Assembly (NCBI RefSeq): GCF_025822245.1
Contig: NZ_JACKTL010000005.1
Location: 1 to 64,000 of the forward strand
Direction: 5' to 3'
DNA: 64,000 bases
Source: Mycolicibacterium hodleri
GTDB taxonomy: Bacteria; Actinomycetota; Actinomycetes; Mycobacteriales; Mycobacteriaceae
Shown: positions 19,103 to 28,543 of the stretch, one piece after another
Position numbering within the stretch: the stretch's first letter is position 1
Layout of the letters: each line of letters begins with the position of its first letter
Program-made: the position numbers and the translations under genes
Notes under the pieces: model-generated
Database searches by the model: none
What the model saw: only the letters and a program-made list of their open reading frames with translations
What the model was told of the DNA's origin: nothing

Positions 19103-20083
19103 CTACCGGACAACGGACGCCGCCCGGTACGCCGCGTCGACCAACGCCATGTTGGCCACCGCATCGGCCGTGCCGAAGGGCAGCTCGGCGCCGTGCTCGA
19201 CGTGGGCGGCGAACGCCTCGAGCTGATACGTGTAGGACGCCGTGGTGCCGAGGTGCTCGACCCTCGCGCCCGACTCGGTGGTGATGGTCAGCCGGTCGTC
19301 GGTGCTCGGGCTGATGAAGTCGTGCACCAGCAGGTCGCCCGCCGTTCCCGCTATGCGGATCGTGAACGAACGGTGTTCGGCCACCATCGAATTCGCGGTC
19401 AGTCCGGTGGCGCCGCCGGGGAAGCCGAGTTCGACGTCACACCACGCGTCCACTCCGGGCGTCCGCTGCTCGGCGTGCGCCCGGACGATCGACGGCTTGC
19501 CCTCGACGCCGGGCATGGCGAGACGGCCGAGTGAGCGCATGACGTGCAGCCCGTAGCAACCCAGGTCCATGAGGGCCCCGCCGGCGAGGTCTCGCGACCA
19601 GCGTGGGTCGTCGTCGGCGGGTGCCTGCATCGCCATCCTGACCTCGACGTGGGTGACGGCGCCAATGGTGCCGTCACCGGCGAGCTCGAACGCGCGCCGG
19701 GTGACCGGGTGGAAGAAGTAGTGGAAACCCTCCAACACCGTCACACCCGCCGCGTCGGCGGCCTCGGCCACCTCACGCGCCTCGACTTCGTCACGGGCGA
19801 AGGGCTTTTCGCTCAGCACCGGCTTGCCTGCCGCGATCGCCGCGAGGTTCCACGGCGCGTGCAGGGAGTTCGCCAGGGGGTTGTAGACGACGTCGACCTC
19901 TGGGTCGTCGATCACGGTCTGGTAGTCGTCGAGCACCCGCTCGACGTCGTACTTCTCGGCGAACACCTCCGCTCGCGAACGGTCCCGCGCCGCCACGGCC
20001 ACCAGACGGTGGCCGAGCTCGGCCGCGGGACCGACGATCGCCGCCTCGGCGATCCGGGACGCGCCGAGGATGCCGATTCTCAC
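19103..20083 (-). CDS. Gfo/Idh/MocA family oxidoreductase
   Basis: A 326-residue NAD(P)-dependent oxidoreductase: Rossmann segment MRIGILGASRIAEAAI, EKPF motif (lysine of the active site) and a C-terminal alpha/beta domain with FHYFFHPV and GGALMDLGCYGLHV, where the last Tyr and His resemble the catalytic dyad of dimeric dihydrodiol or glucose-fructose oxidoreductases. This active-site layout differs from the adjacent IolG (D-x-x-x-H), so its substrate is likely different. GTG 20083 overlaps the IolE-like stop as GTGA; it is the last gene of the four-gene operon. Confidence 0.9.
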   Translation of the reverse strand: MRIGILGASRIAEAAIVGPAAELGHRLVAVAARDRSRAEVFAEKYDVERVLDDYQTVIDDPEVDVVYNPLANSLHAPWNLAAIAAGKPVLSEKPFARDEVEAREVAEAADAAGVTVLEGFHYFFHPVTRRAFELAGDGTIGAVTHVEVRMAMQAPADDDPRWSRDLAGGALMDLGCYGLHVMRSLGRLAMPGVEGKPSIVRAHAEQRTPGVDAWCDVELGFPGGATGLTANSMVAEHRSFTIRIAGTAGDLLVHDFISPSTDDRLTITTESGARVEHLGTTASYTYQLEAFAAHVEHGAELPFGTADAVANMALVDAAYRAASVVR

Positions 20084-20949
20084 GACGTGACCTCCCGCAG
20101 GTACGCCACGCTCGCCAGCACGTCGCGAACCGGACCCTCCCCGGCGGGTTCGCCGTCGAGGATCGTGTCCTGCTCCAGCACGAACCAGCCGTCGAATCCG
20201 TTGTCCCGCAACACCGAGACGATTCCGGCCACATCGACGTCACCGGTGCCGAGCGGGGTGTACATACCCGCCTTGACGGCCTCGGTGTAGGTCAGCTCAC
20301 CGGACTGCACCTTGGCCGCCAGCGCGGCGTCGACGTCCTTGAGGTGGGTGTGCGCGATACGGCCCGGCACGGCCTTGGCCAGCTCCAGCGGATCGGTGCC
20401 GCCGATCAGCAGGTGTCCGGTGTCCAGGCACAGCTTGATCGACGAACCCTGCAGCACCCGGTCGACGTCGGCGCGCGTCTCGACGATGGTGCCGACGTGG
20501 GGATGCAGCACCGCAAGCAAGCCCCTCTCGGCCACTATGCCGGCCAACCGGTCCAGGTTGGCAACCAGCCTCGCCCACTGGGCGTCGTCGAGGACGGGCC
20601 GCGAGTCGTAGCCGTCGGCGCCGGTGGCTGCGGCAAGCACCACGACGCCGGCGCCGGCGGCGACCAGGGACTCGAGCGGGCCGGCGAGGTCGTCGGCGGG
20701 GTCGTGGTCCTCCTTGAACAGTACGACCGGCACGAAGCCGCCGACACACGCCAGATCATGGCCGTGCAGAACGTCTTTCAGCTTCTCGGTGTCCGTCGGA
20801 AGGAAGCCCTCCGGTCCCAGCTCGGTGGCCGTCAGCCCGGCGCCGCGCATTTCGGTCAGCACCCGATCGGGCTCCAACTGGAAGCCCCAGCCCGGCACCT
20901 CGCACACACCCCAGGAAATCGGGGCTCCGGCGATCTTGAGAGCACTCAC
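20080..20949 (-). CDS. iolE: Myo-inosose-2 dehydratase-like protein
   Basis: A 289-residue TIM barrel with the family opening APISWGVCEVPGWGFQLEPD and TELGPEGFLPTD. Metal-binding residues are plausible in LHPHVGTIVE, CLDTGHLLIGG and HTHLKDVD, closing with GFDGWFVLEQD. The expected reaction is dehydration of 2-keto-myo-inositol to the trihydroxycyclohexanedione used by IolD. GTG 20949 overlaps the iolG stop as GTGA. This gene supplies the step missing from the main iol operon. Confidence 0.88.
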   Translation of the reverse strand: MSALKIAGAPISWGVCEVPGWGFQLEPDRVLTEMRGAGLTATELGPEGFLPTDTEKLKDVLHGHDLACVGGFVPVVLFKEDHDPADDLAGPLESLVAAGAGVVVLAAATGADGYDSRPVLDDAQWARLVANLDRLAGIVAERGLLAVLHPHVGTIVETRADVDRVLQGSSIKLCLDTGHLLIGGTDPLELAKAVPGRIAHTHLKDVDAALAAKVQSGELTYTEAVKAGMYTPLGTGDVDVAGIVSVLRDNGFDGWFVLEQDTILDGEPAGEGPVRDVLASVAYLREVTS

Positions 20950-21953
20950 GAGTTGCGCACCTCGGCGATCGTGACCGGGGTACCCCGGCGCAGCGACTCG
21001 GTGGCTGCCTCGGCCAGCCACGCGACCTCGACCGCGTCGGCGACCGTCGCGCCGAGGACCGGACCACCCTTGGTCACCTCGACGAACGCGGCCAGCTCGG
21101 TGCGGAACGCCTCGGTGAACCGGTCCATGAAGAACCCGTGCGACGGTCCGGTGGGAAAGTCGTTGTCGGGGTCGGTATTCCGCAGCGGCACACCTTGATC
21201 CCAGCCGGCGGCGACGCTGTCGTCGAAGCCGTGGACTTCCAGGCGGCAGTCGTAACCGCGGGCGTTGTAGCGCGCGTTGGACACCACGCCCAGGGCACCG
21301 CCGTCGAACTTCACGATGACCGCGGCGGTGTCGACGTCGCCGTACTCGGCGAACAGGGGATCACCCTGCACGGTCCCGGTGGCGTACACCTCGACCGCGC
21401 GCTGTCCGGTGATCCAGTTGATGACGTCGAAGTCGTGCACGGCGCAGTCGCGGAAGATGCCGCCCGAGCCCTTGATGTAGTCCAGCGGCGGGGGAGCGGG
21501 GTCCATCGTGGTGCTACGCACGGTGTGCAGCTTCCCGAGCGAGCCGTCGTCGACGGCGCGCTTGGCCGCGGCAAACGCCGCGTCGTACCGGCGTTGGTAG
21601 CCGACCTGCACCGGCACGCCGGACGCGAGGATTGCCTCCGCGACGCGGGCGCTCTCGACGGCCGTCGACGCGATGGGCTTCTCGCAGAACGTCGGGATGC
21701 CACGCTCGACGGCAGCCAAGGTCAGCTCGGCATGGGCGGGCGTGGCGGCCGCGACGACGACGCCGTCGACGCCGGAGGACAGCAACTCGTCGACCGTCGC
21801 GACGAACTTCGCGCCGTGCTTGGCGGCCACGGCCTCGGCGACGTCCGTGCGCTCGTCGGTGATGACGAGACCGTCGAGACCGTCGAGATTGCTGAGGGTT
21901 TCGGTGTGGAACGCGCCGATGCGGCCGAGTCCGATTACGCCGAGGGTGGTCAT
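20946..21953 (-). CDS. iolG: Inositol 2-dehydrogenase
   Basis: A 335-residue Gfo/Idh/MocA enzyme oxidising myo-inositol to 2-keto-myo-inositol with NAD. It has the Rossmann motif GVIGLGRIGAFHTE, catalytic Lys92 in CEKPIAS, GYQRRYD, and Asp169/His173 in FRDCAVHDFD, matching the Lys-Asp-His set of characterised IolG. AAGGAG is well placed before ATG 21953, and that ATG also overlaps the dioxygenase stop as ATGA. Confidence 0.92.
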   Translation of the reverse strand: MTTLGVIGLGRIGAFHTETLSNLDGLDGLVITDERTDVAEAVAAKHGAKFVATVDELLSSGVDGVVVAAATPAHAELTLAAVERGIPTFCEKPIASTAVESARVAEAILASGVPVQVGYQRRYDAAFAAAKRAVDDGSLGKLHTVRSTTMDPAPPPLDYIKGSGGIFRDCAVHDFDVINWITGQRAVEVYATGTVQGDPLFAEYGDVDTAAVIVKFDGGALGVVSNARYNARGYDCRLEVHGFDDSVAAGWDQGVPLRNTDPDNDFPTGPSHGFFMDRFTEAFRTELAAFVEVTKGGPVLGATVADAVEVAWLAEAATESLRRGTPVTIAEVRNS

Positions 21954-23113
21954 GAAATTCTCCTTGTGATGTGTTGTGCGATGACGTCGTCGAGGGCTGC
22001 GGGGGTGAGGTCGTCGGCGAGAGCCGACAAAACGGTGTCGACCTGGCTTGGCGGTGCCAGGCTGCCGATCGGCTGATCGCGGTCGAGGTTGGTCGGGAAG
22101 GCATAGCCCTCGGCGGTCGCGTTGACCGCGTTGCGGAGCTCGCGATCGGTGCGTCCTGCCGCCTTCATGGCCAGCAGTGCCGGGTAGACGGCGCGCACCA
22201 TTGCGGCGCGGTCCATCGACTCCATCGCCCTGCCGAACGGCGAGGAGATCTGCAGGAGGTTGGCCATCCGGCGGATGTCGGTCGAGGTGTTCGCGCCGGC
22301 GCCGTGCATCAGGGCGGGGTTGAAGAACACCGCGTCACCCTTGCGCAGCGGCACCTGCACCTGAACGGTGGCGAAGAAGTCGACGAACTCCTGCCGGTAG
22401 AACGCGATGTATCCACCGAGGAATTTCTGCGAGTGCGGCAGCAGCATGGTCGGGCCGGACTCGAGCGGCATGTCGCAGTGGGCGACGGCACCCTGCAGGG
22501 TCAGCGCAGGCGACATGCGGTGCATGTGCGCGGGGTAGGCGGCCAGCTGGTCCTCGTCGACGAAGCCGAGGTGGTAGTCGCGGTGCGGAACCTGCGGGGC
22601 ACCACCGGGATTGACGACGTTGACCTGCGAGGTGACCTGGTAGCGGGGTCCCAGCCACGCCTCGCACACGATGGCGAGAGCGTCGTTGGCGTAGTAGTCG
22701 GCGAACACCCCGGGGGAGTGCAGGGCGAGCTTTTGTGCGGCGTTCCAGACCCGGTCGTTGACGCCGGCCTTGCCGAAGTGGTCGCCCGCGGCGCCACCTG
22801 CCGCGCGCTGGTCGGCGATGAGGGCGGTGAACGCCTCGCTGGCCCGGTCGACCGTCGAGTGGTCGAACACGCCCTCGAACACCACGACGCCGGGACCGTC
22901 GGCAAGCGCCCGGATCAGTTCGGTCTGGAGTTCGTGTCGGTCCGCGGTTGCCATCGTCTCGGCGGAGTAGACGAGGGCGCCCAGACGGACGTCGCTCGCC
23001 AGCGGGTAGTCGGCGGCGTCGGTGGGGGTGGCGACGAGGGCGCGGAAGTCGTCGAGATCGCAATCCGCCGACTCGATCCACGCTCGGTGCGCGGTGGTGA
23101 GTGATGAGGCCAT
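21950..23113 (-). CDS. Phytanoyl-CoA dioxygenase (PhyH) family Fe(II)/2-oxoglutarate enzyme
   Basis: A 387-residue protein heading the operon with iolG, iolE and a Gfo/Idh gene. The iron-binding triad is visible: His177 and Asp179 in PHRDYH and His270 in ALMHGAG, with Arg281/282 as 2-oxoglutarate anchor. Such enzymes hydroxylate C-H bonds, which can remove O-methyl groups. No CoA-binding clue is seen, and the neighbours are cyclitol enzymes, so a sugar or cyclitol derivative is a more likely substrate than phytanoyl-CoA. ATG 23113 is chosen; a longer frame adds hydrophobic residues overlapping the promoter. Confidence 0.85.
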   Translation of the reverse strand: MASSLTTAHRAWIESADCDLDDFRALVATPTDAADYPLASDVRLGALVYSAETMATADRHELQTELIRALADGPGVVVFEGVFDHSTVDRASEAFTALIADQRAAGGAAGDHFGKAGVNDRVWNAAQKLALHSPGVFADYYANDALAIVCEAWLGPRYQVTSQVNVVNPGGAPQVPHRDYHLGFVDEDQLAAYPAHMHRMSPALTLQGAVAHCDMPLESGPTMLLPHSQKFLGGYIAFYRQEFVDFFATVQVQVPLRKGDAVFFNPALMHGAGANTSTDIRRMANLLQISSPFGRAMESMDRAAMVRAVYPALLAMKAAGRTDRELRNAVNATAEGYAFPTNLDRDQPIGSLAPPSQVDTVLSALADDLTPAALDDVIAQHITRRIS

Positions 23114-23209
23114 GGCCGCTAGTCTTGTTGTGACGAGCGCCGCAATCAACACCAAGAAACCGTCAAAAACACCTCAGCTCAAATCACGGAGGGCGGGAGG
23201 GGAGGGAAC
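23114..23209. promoter_or_regulatory. Divergent promoter region of the dioxygenase-iolGE operon and lacI
   Basis: Only 96 bp separate the two divergent genes. An inverted repeat CTTGTTGT / ACACCAAG (7 of 8 positions paired, 17-bp spacer) at about 23124-23156 could be a LacI operator. On the minus strand TTGATT with AAGACT 17 nt later could be the operon promoter. The iol motif AATGTCNGNACAAA is absent, so this unit appears to answer to LacI rather than GntR. Confidence 0.4.
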
Positions 23210-24214
23210 GTGCCGCACCGCTACAAGGTCCGCGAGATCGCCCAGCAGGCCGGGCTGAGCGAGGCAACGGTCGACCGCGTCCTCAACGACCGGCCCGGGG
23301 TGCGCGAGAACACGCGTGCCGAGGTCGCCCAGGCCATCGCCGACCTCGACAAGCAGCGCGCCCAGCTGCGCCTCAACGGCCGCCGCTTCCTGGTCGACGT
23401 GGTGATGCAGACCCCGCAGCGGTTCTCCGACGCCTTCCGCGCCGCGATCGAGGCCGAACTGCCCGCCTTCGCGCCGGCCATGGTGCGGGCCCGGTTTCAC
23501 CTCTGGGAATCGGGGTCGACGGCGCAGATGGCCGAGGTGCTCGGCAAGATCCGCGGGAGCCACGGCGTCGTGCTCAAGGCGCAGGACGCCCCCAAGGTCA
23601 CCGAGGCCGTCGACCGGCTGGTCGGCACCGGCGTGCCCGTCGTCACCTATTCGACCGACGTGCCCAACAGCGCACGCTGCGCCTACGTCGGCATCGACAA
23701 CCACGGGGCGGGGGTCACGGCGGCCTACCTGATGGACCAGTGGCTCGGCGCCGCGCCGTCGGGGGTGCTGATCACGTTGAGCGGCACGGTCTTTCGCGGC
23801 GAGGGTGAACGCGAGGTCGGGTTTCGGTCCGCGCTGCGCGGGTCCGGTCGCGAGGTCGTCGAGGTCAGCGACAGCGACGGCATCGACGCCACCACCGAGC
23901 GCCTGGTCCTCGACGCCCTGCAGCGCCACCCCGGGCTGGAGGCCGTCTACTCACCTGGCGGCGGCAACACCGCGACGGTCGCCGCGTTCGAGAAGTTGGG
24001 ACGCGAATACAAGGTCTTCATCGCCCACGACCTCGACGTCGACAACCGGCGACTGCTGCGCGACGGCAGGATCTCGGTGGTGTTGCACAACGATCTACGC
24101 GCCGACGCCCGGGTGGCGATGCGGCAGATCTTGCAGCGGCACGGAGCCCTGCCCCCGGAGGCGGCCCGGCCGGCGCCGATCCAGGTGATCACCCCCTACA
24201 ACCTGCCCGCTTGA
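23210..24214 (+). CDS. LacI-family transcriptional regulator
   Basis: A 334-residue LacI repressor: HTH and hinge at the N-terminus (YKVREIAQQAGLSEATVDRVLN, residues 5-26) and a periplasmic-binding-like ligand domain (about 60-330) of the ribose-binding type. The start is GTG 23210 after a very purine-rich ribosome-binding region (GGGAGGGGAGGG). Being divergent from the dioxygenase-iolG-iolE operon and followed by a sugar kinase, it most likely senses a cyclitol or sugar and controls both. Confidence 0.9.
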   Translation: MPHRYKVREIAQQAGLSEATVDRVLNDRPGVRENTRAEVAQAIADLDKQRAQLRLNGRRFLVDVVMQTPQRFSDAFRAAIEAELPAFAPAMVRARFHLWESGSTAQMAEVLGKIRGSHGVVLKAQDAPKVTEAVDRLVGTGVPVVTYSTDVPNSARCAYVGIDNHGAGVTAAYLMDQWLGAAPSGVLITLSGTVFRGEGEREVGFRSALRGSGREVVEVSDSDGIDATTERLVLDALQRHPGLEAVYSPGGGNTATVAAFEKLGREYKVFIAHDLDVDNRRLLRDGRISVVLHNDLRADARVAMRQILQRHGALPPEAARPAPIQVITPYNLPA

Positions 24215-24303
24215 CCAACGAGTCGTCGATTCCCGGCGGGGCCAGATACCATTTCGCCTCACGGCGACTCCGGTGCGCCGACGGAAAGCAGGAGATTCGA
24301 ACG

Positions 24304-25152
24304 GTGCGGCCACAGCTCGTCGACGGCGTCACCGTCCTCGGCAACCTCGCAGTCGACCAGATCGACGGCGCCCCGCCCAGTCCCGGCGGGTGTGCCTCGT
24401 TTGCGGGCGTGGCGCTGGAGTACGCGGGCGGCGTCGGCCAGATCGTGGCGATGGGCGCCCCCGAGGACCATCAATTGTTCACCGGGGTACTGGATCGCTT
24501 CGGGTCGCTCGTCCGGATCATCGACTCCGATCGGACCGCCGGGTTTCGGCTGGACTACGTCGACGTCGACCACCGCGCGATGTCCGTCACCGCCCTGGGC
24601 CCCGTCTGGGGAACCGAGGAGATCGAGACCGCGAACCCGGAGACGACGTGGGTGCACCTGGCGCCGCTGCTTCGCGCGGACTTCCCCGAGTCCACGCTGG
24701 CGCTGCTGGCCGAGCGCGGCCACCGCGTGGCCTACGACGGTCAGGGTCTGGTGCGCGCCGACCGGGTGGGCCCGCTCGCGGTGGACCGCGACTACCCGCA
24801 CGGCCTGCTGCGCGACATCAGCGTGCTGAAGTTGGCCGAGGACGAGGCGGTCATCGTCGCCGACGGCGAATTCGACGCGTCGACGGCCGACCGGCTGGGC
24901 GTGCCCGAGATCCTGGTGACGCTGGGCTCGGAGGGGTGCGACATCTACACCGAGGGTGACGTCGTCCGCGTGCCCGCGGCCTGGCGGGTCACCGGAGTGC
25001 AAGCCACGGGAGCCGGTGACATGTTCACGGCGTGCTACGTCGCCAACCGGGCGGCGGGTGCGGGTCCGGTGGCCGCGGCCGAGCGGGCGAGCGAACTGGT
25101 TGCCCGCGAGCTCGAGAAGCGGCTGCCCGTGCCGTCACCCGACCGGGTGTAG
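24304..25152 (+). CDS. PfkB-family carbohydrate kinase
   Basis: A 282-residue ribokinase-fold protein, shorter than typical. The Gly-rich sugar motif SPGGCASFAGVALEYAGG lies near residue 25 and the catalytic QATGAGDMFTACYV near residue 240. GTG 24304 follows AGGAG by 9 nt; an upstream frame start is poorly supported. It lies 89 bp after lacI. The substrate is unknown; an inositol-derived or other sugar of the second operon is plausible. Homologous kinases exist next to inositol genes in other actinobacteria as far as I recall, but this is not certain. Confidence 0.85.
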   Translation: MRPQLVDGVTVLGNLAVDQIDGAPPSPGGCASFAGVALEYAGGVGQIVAMGAPEDHQLFTGVLDRFGSLVRIIDSDRTAGFRLDYVDVDHRAMSVTALGPVWGTEEIETANPETTWVHLAPLLRADFPESTLALLAERGHRVAYDGQGLVRADRVGPLAVDRDYPHGLLRDISVLKLAEDEAVIVADGEFDASTADRLGVPEILVTLGSEGCDIYTEGDVVRVPAAWRVTGVQATGAGDMFTACYVANRAAGAGPVAAAERASELVARELEKRLPVPSPDRV

Positions 25153-25484
25153 GCGCAGGTCCGGACGGTCGAACTCGACACCCGTCAAGTTTCTACCGGC
25201 GGGTAGCTTCGTTTCTTAGGATTCGCGCCGCGGCGAACGTGACGAAAACCACAAAATCGTCGCTGGCCGTTCGCCTTCACGCTCGTGAACAGGATGTTTC
25301 CCGCCGCTGGTCGGACGGCGCGCGTGGCTGGCCGGTAAAGGCCAGCCTAAGAGCAGTGCAATAATCGGTACTGCCAGTGACAGATAAGAAGAGGCTGACG
25401 TCCACCCGGCGGCGCGGGCGCGAAAGCGCACACCCCAGCGACGCGGCAATGCCTCCTCTTCGTGAAGTGTGAAAGGCGGGGGTC
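25153..25484. other. Intergenic region upstream of korA
   Basis: No convincing gene is seen in these 332 bp. An inverted repeat CTACC-GGCG-GGTAG (25193-25206) resembles a repressor site. The region is less GC-rich than its surroundings around 25207-25260 (several A-runs). Together with the purine-rich GGCGGGG before the korA GTG, it is likely the promoter region of korAB. Confidence 0.5.
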
Positions 25485-27437
25485 GTGACTGTGAGCGGCA
25501 GCGAAGCCGGTACGAGTTCATCCTCCCGGCAGAAGCTCGAGAAGGTCGTCATCCGCTTCGCCGGTGACTCCGGCGACGGCATGCAGTTGACGGGTGACAG
25601 GTTCACCACCGAAGCCGCGTTGTTCGGCAACGACCTTGCGACACAGCCGAATTACCCCGCCGAGATCAGGGCACCACAGGGCACGCTGCCCGGTGTCTCG
25701 TCGTTCCAGATTCAGATCGCCGACTTCGACATCCTCACCGCCGGTGACCGCCCCGACGTTCTCGTCGCGATGAACCCGGCGGCGCTGAAGGCCAACGTCG
25801 GCGACCTTCCGCGCGGCGGTCTGGTCATCGCCAACTCCGACGAGTTCACCAAGCGCAACCTCGCGAAGGTGGGCTACGAGGCCAATCCGCTGGAAACCGA
25901 CGAACTCTCGGACTACGTCGTGCAGGCCGTCCCCATGACCACGCTGACGCTGGGCGCCGTGGAACAGATCGGCGCGACCAAGAAGGACGGCTCCCGGGCC
26001 AAGAACATGTTCGCGCTCGGGCTGCTGTCGTGGATGTACAGCCGCGAGCTCGAACACAGCGAGCGGTTCATTCGGGAGAAGTTCGCCCGCAAGCCCGAGA
26101 TCGCCGAAGCCAACGTGCTCGCCTTGAAGGCGGGCTGGAACTACGGCGAGACCACCGAGGCCTTCGGCACCACCTACGAGGTCTCGCCCGCGAAGCTGAA
26201 GTCCGGCGAATACCGTCAGGTGTCCGGCAACACCGCCCTGGCCTACGGCATCGTCGTCGCCGGCCAGCTGGCCAACACGCAGGTGATGCTGGGCAGCTAC
26301 CCGATCACGCCGGCGTCGGACATCCTGCACGAGCTGTCCAAGCACAAGAACTTCAACGTCCTCACCTTCCAGGCCGAGGACGAGATCGCGGGCATCGGTG
26401 CGGCCCTCGGGGCGTCCTACGGTGGCGCCCTGGGCGTCACCAGCACCTCGGGCCCTGGCGTCGCCCTAAAGGCGGAGGCCATCGGACTCGGCGTGATGGC
26501 GGAACTGCCGCTGCTCGTCGTCGACGTGCAGCGCGGCGGTCCGTCCACCGGGTTGCCGACCAAGACCGAGCAGGCCGACCTGATGCAGGCGCTCTACGGC
26601 CGCAACGGCGAGTCCCCGGTCGCGGTGCTCGCACCCCAGTCGCCCTCGGACTGCTTCGAGATCGCCGTGGAGGCGGCCCGGATCGCGCTGACCTACCGCA
26701 CCCCGGTGATCCTGCTGTCCGACGGCGCGATCGCCAACGGCTCCGAGCCGTGGCGCATCCCCGACGTCAGCACCTTCGAGGCGATCGACCACACCTTCGC
26801 CAAGGAGGGTGAGCCGTTCCAGCCCTACGCCCGGGATCCCGAGACGTTGGCCCGGCAGTTCGCCGTCCCCGGCACGCCGGGGCTGGAGCACCGCATCGGC
26901 GGGCTCGAGTCGGCCAACGGATCGGGCAACATCTCCTACGAGCCCAAGAACCACGACCTGATGGTGCGTCTGCGCCAAGCCAAGATCGACGGCATCACCG
27001 TGCCGGACGTCGTCGTGGACGACCCGAGCGGCGAGGCTGAGCTGCTGATCGTCGGTTGGGGCAGTTCCTACGGACCCATCGGCGAAGCCTGCCGTCGGGC
27101 CCGGCGCGCGGGCGTCAAGGTGGCCCACGCCCACGTGCGGTACCTCAACCCGCTGCCCGGCAATCTCGGCGACGTCCTTCGCAGTTACCCGAACGTGGTG
27201 CTGCCCGAGATGAACCTCGGTCAGCTGGCGCTGCTGCTGCGCGGCAAGTACCTCGTCGACGTGCAGTCGGTGACGAAGGTGGAGGGCATGGCCTTCCTCG
27301 CCGAGGAAGTGGAGGGCATCATCGAATCGGCCCTCGACGGAACGTTGCGGGACAAGGAAACCGACAAGGCCAAGTTCGCCCGGTTGGCTGCGGCCACCAT
27401 CGAGATTCCGGCGACGGCCCAAGGAGCGCAAGCATGA
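25485..27437 (+). CDS. korA: 2-oxoglutarate:ferredoxin oxidoreductase, fused gamma-alpha subunit
   Basis: A 650-residue subunit orthologous in context to M. tuberculosis KorA (Rv2455c). The N-terminal gamma domain (about 18-200, starting VVIRFAGDSGDGMQLTGDR) is fused to the alpha pyrimidine-binding domain (from about 225, LGSYPITPASDILHELSK, TSTSGPGVALKAEAIG), followed by a C-terminal domain (VGWGSSYGPIGEACR). With KorB it decarboxylates 2-oxoglutarate to succinyl-CoA, passing electrons to ferredoxin and bypassing the NAD-linked dehydrogenase. GTG at 25485 or 25491. Confidence 0.95.
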   Translation: MTVSGSEAGTSSSSRQKLEKVVIRFAGDSGDGMQLTGDRFTTEAALFGNDLATQPNYPAEIRAPQGTLPGVSSFQIQIADFDILTAGDRPDVLVAMNPAALKANVGDLPRGGLVIANSDEFTKRNLAKVGYEANPLETDELSDYVVQAVPMTTLTLGAVEQIGATKKDGSRAKNMFALGLLSWMYSRELEHSERFIREKFARKPEIAEANVLALKAGWNYGETTEAFGTTYEVSPAKLKSGEYRQVSGNTALAYGIVVAGQLANTQVMLGSYPITPASDILHELSKHKNFNVLTFQAEDEIAGIGAALGASYGGALGVTSTSGPGVALKAEAIGLGVMAELPLLVVDVQRGGPSTGLPTKTEQADLMQALYGRNGESPVAVLAPQSPSDCFEIAVEAARIALTYRTPVILLSDGAIANGSEPWRIPDVSTFEAIDHTFAKEGEPFQPYARDPETLARQFAVPGTPGLEHRIGGLESANGSGNISYEPKNHDLMVRLRQAKIDGITVPDVVVDDPSGEAELLIVGWGSSYGPIGEACRRARRAGVKVAHAHVRYLNPLPGNLGDVLRSYPNVVLPEMNLGQLALLLRGKYLVDVQSVTKVEGMAFLAEEVEGIIESALDGTLRDKETDKAKFARLAAATIEIPATAQGAQA

Positions 27438-28543
27438 CCACAGCGAGAAGCGAAGCGGATCGCGCATCGACCCAGTTGATTGGTTCGGATCTGGGACTGA
27501 CCGCCCTCACCAAGGTCAGCGGTGTGCCGACGACCGACGAGCCGCAGAAGGCCAAGGACTTCGCCAGCGACCAGGAGGTGCGCTGGTGCCCCGGATGCGG
27601 TGACTACGTCATCCTCAACACCATCCGCAGCTTCCTGCCCGAGCTGGGTCTCAAGCGCGAGAACATGGTGTTCGTCAGCGGCATCGGCTGCTCCAGCCGC
27701 TTCCCGTACTACCTCGAGACCTACGGCCTGCACTCCATCCACGGCCGCGCGCCGACCTTCGCCACCGGTCTGGCACTGGCCCGCGACGACCTGTCGGTGT
27801 GGGTCGTCACCGGTGACGGCGACGCGCTGTCCATCGGCGGCAACCACCTGATCCACGCGCTGCGCCGCAACGTGAACATCACCATCCTGCTGTTCAACAA
27901 CCGGATCTACGGTCTGACCAAGGGCCAGTACTCGCCGACCTCCGAGGTCGGCAAGGTCACCAAGACCTCACCCATGGGCTCGATCGACCACCCCTTCAAC
28001 CCGGTGTCGTTGGCTCTCGGCGCGGAGGCGACCTTCGTCGGTCGTGCGTTGGACTCCGACAAGAAGGGCCTGACCGAGGTGCTGCGGGCGGCCGCCAGCC
28101 ACCGCGGTGCGGCACTCGTCGAGATCATGCAGGACTGCCCGATCTTCAACGACGGCTCCTTCGACGCGCTCCGCAAGGAGGGCTCCGAGGACCGGCTGGT
28201 CAACGTGAAGCACGGGGAACCCATCACCTTTGGCACCGACGGCGCGTACTGCGTCGTGAAGTCCGGCTTCGGACTGGAGGTCGCCAAGACCGCCGACGTG
28301 TCGGCCGACGAGATCGTGGTGCACGACGCCACGATCGACGATCCGGCGTACGCCTTCGCGCTGTCGCGGCTGTCCGAGCAGAACCTCGAACACACCGTGA
28401 TGGGCATCTTCCGTCAGGTGAGTCGGCCGACGTACGACGAGATGGCACGCAATCAGGTGGCCTCTGCGATGGAATCCAAGCCCCACGACACCTCGGCTCT
28501 GCAATCCTTGCTTCGTGGCAAGGACACCTGGAACGTCGAGTAG
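27434..28543 (+). CDS. korB: 2-oxoglutarate:ferredoxin oxidoreductase, beta subunit
   Basis: A 369-residue ThDP-binding subunit. The [10 protein letters not shown] motif (about residues 51-60) and the ThDP/Mg motif [20 protein letters not shown] followed by [13 protein letters not shown] are intact. ATG 27434 overlaps the korA stop as ATGA and has AAGGAG 7 nt upstream, so the two subunits are translationally coupled. No separate ferredoxin domain is fused. The 3' end overlaps the mobA start by 29 bp. Confidence 0.95.
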   Translation: MTTARSEADRASTQLIGSDLGLTALTKVSGVPTTDEPQKAKDFASDQEVRWCPGCGDYVILNTIRSFLPELGLKRENMVFVSGIGCSSRFPYYLETYGLHSIHGRAPTFATGLALARDDLSVWVVTGDGDALSIGGNHLIHALRRNVNITILLFNNRIYGLTKGQYSPTSEVGKVTKTSPMGSIDHPFNPVSLALGAEATFVGRALDSDKKGLTEVLRAAASHRGAALVEIMQDCPIFNDGSFDALRKEGSEDRLVNVKHGEPITFGTDGAYCVVKSGFGLEVAKTADVSADEIVVHDATIDDPAYAFALSRLSEQNLEHTVMGIFRQVSRPTYDEMARNQVASAMESKPHDTSALQSLLRGKDTWNVE

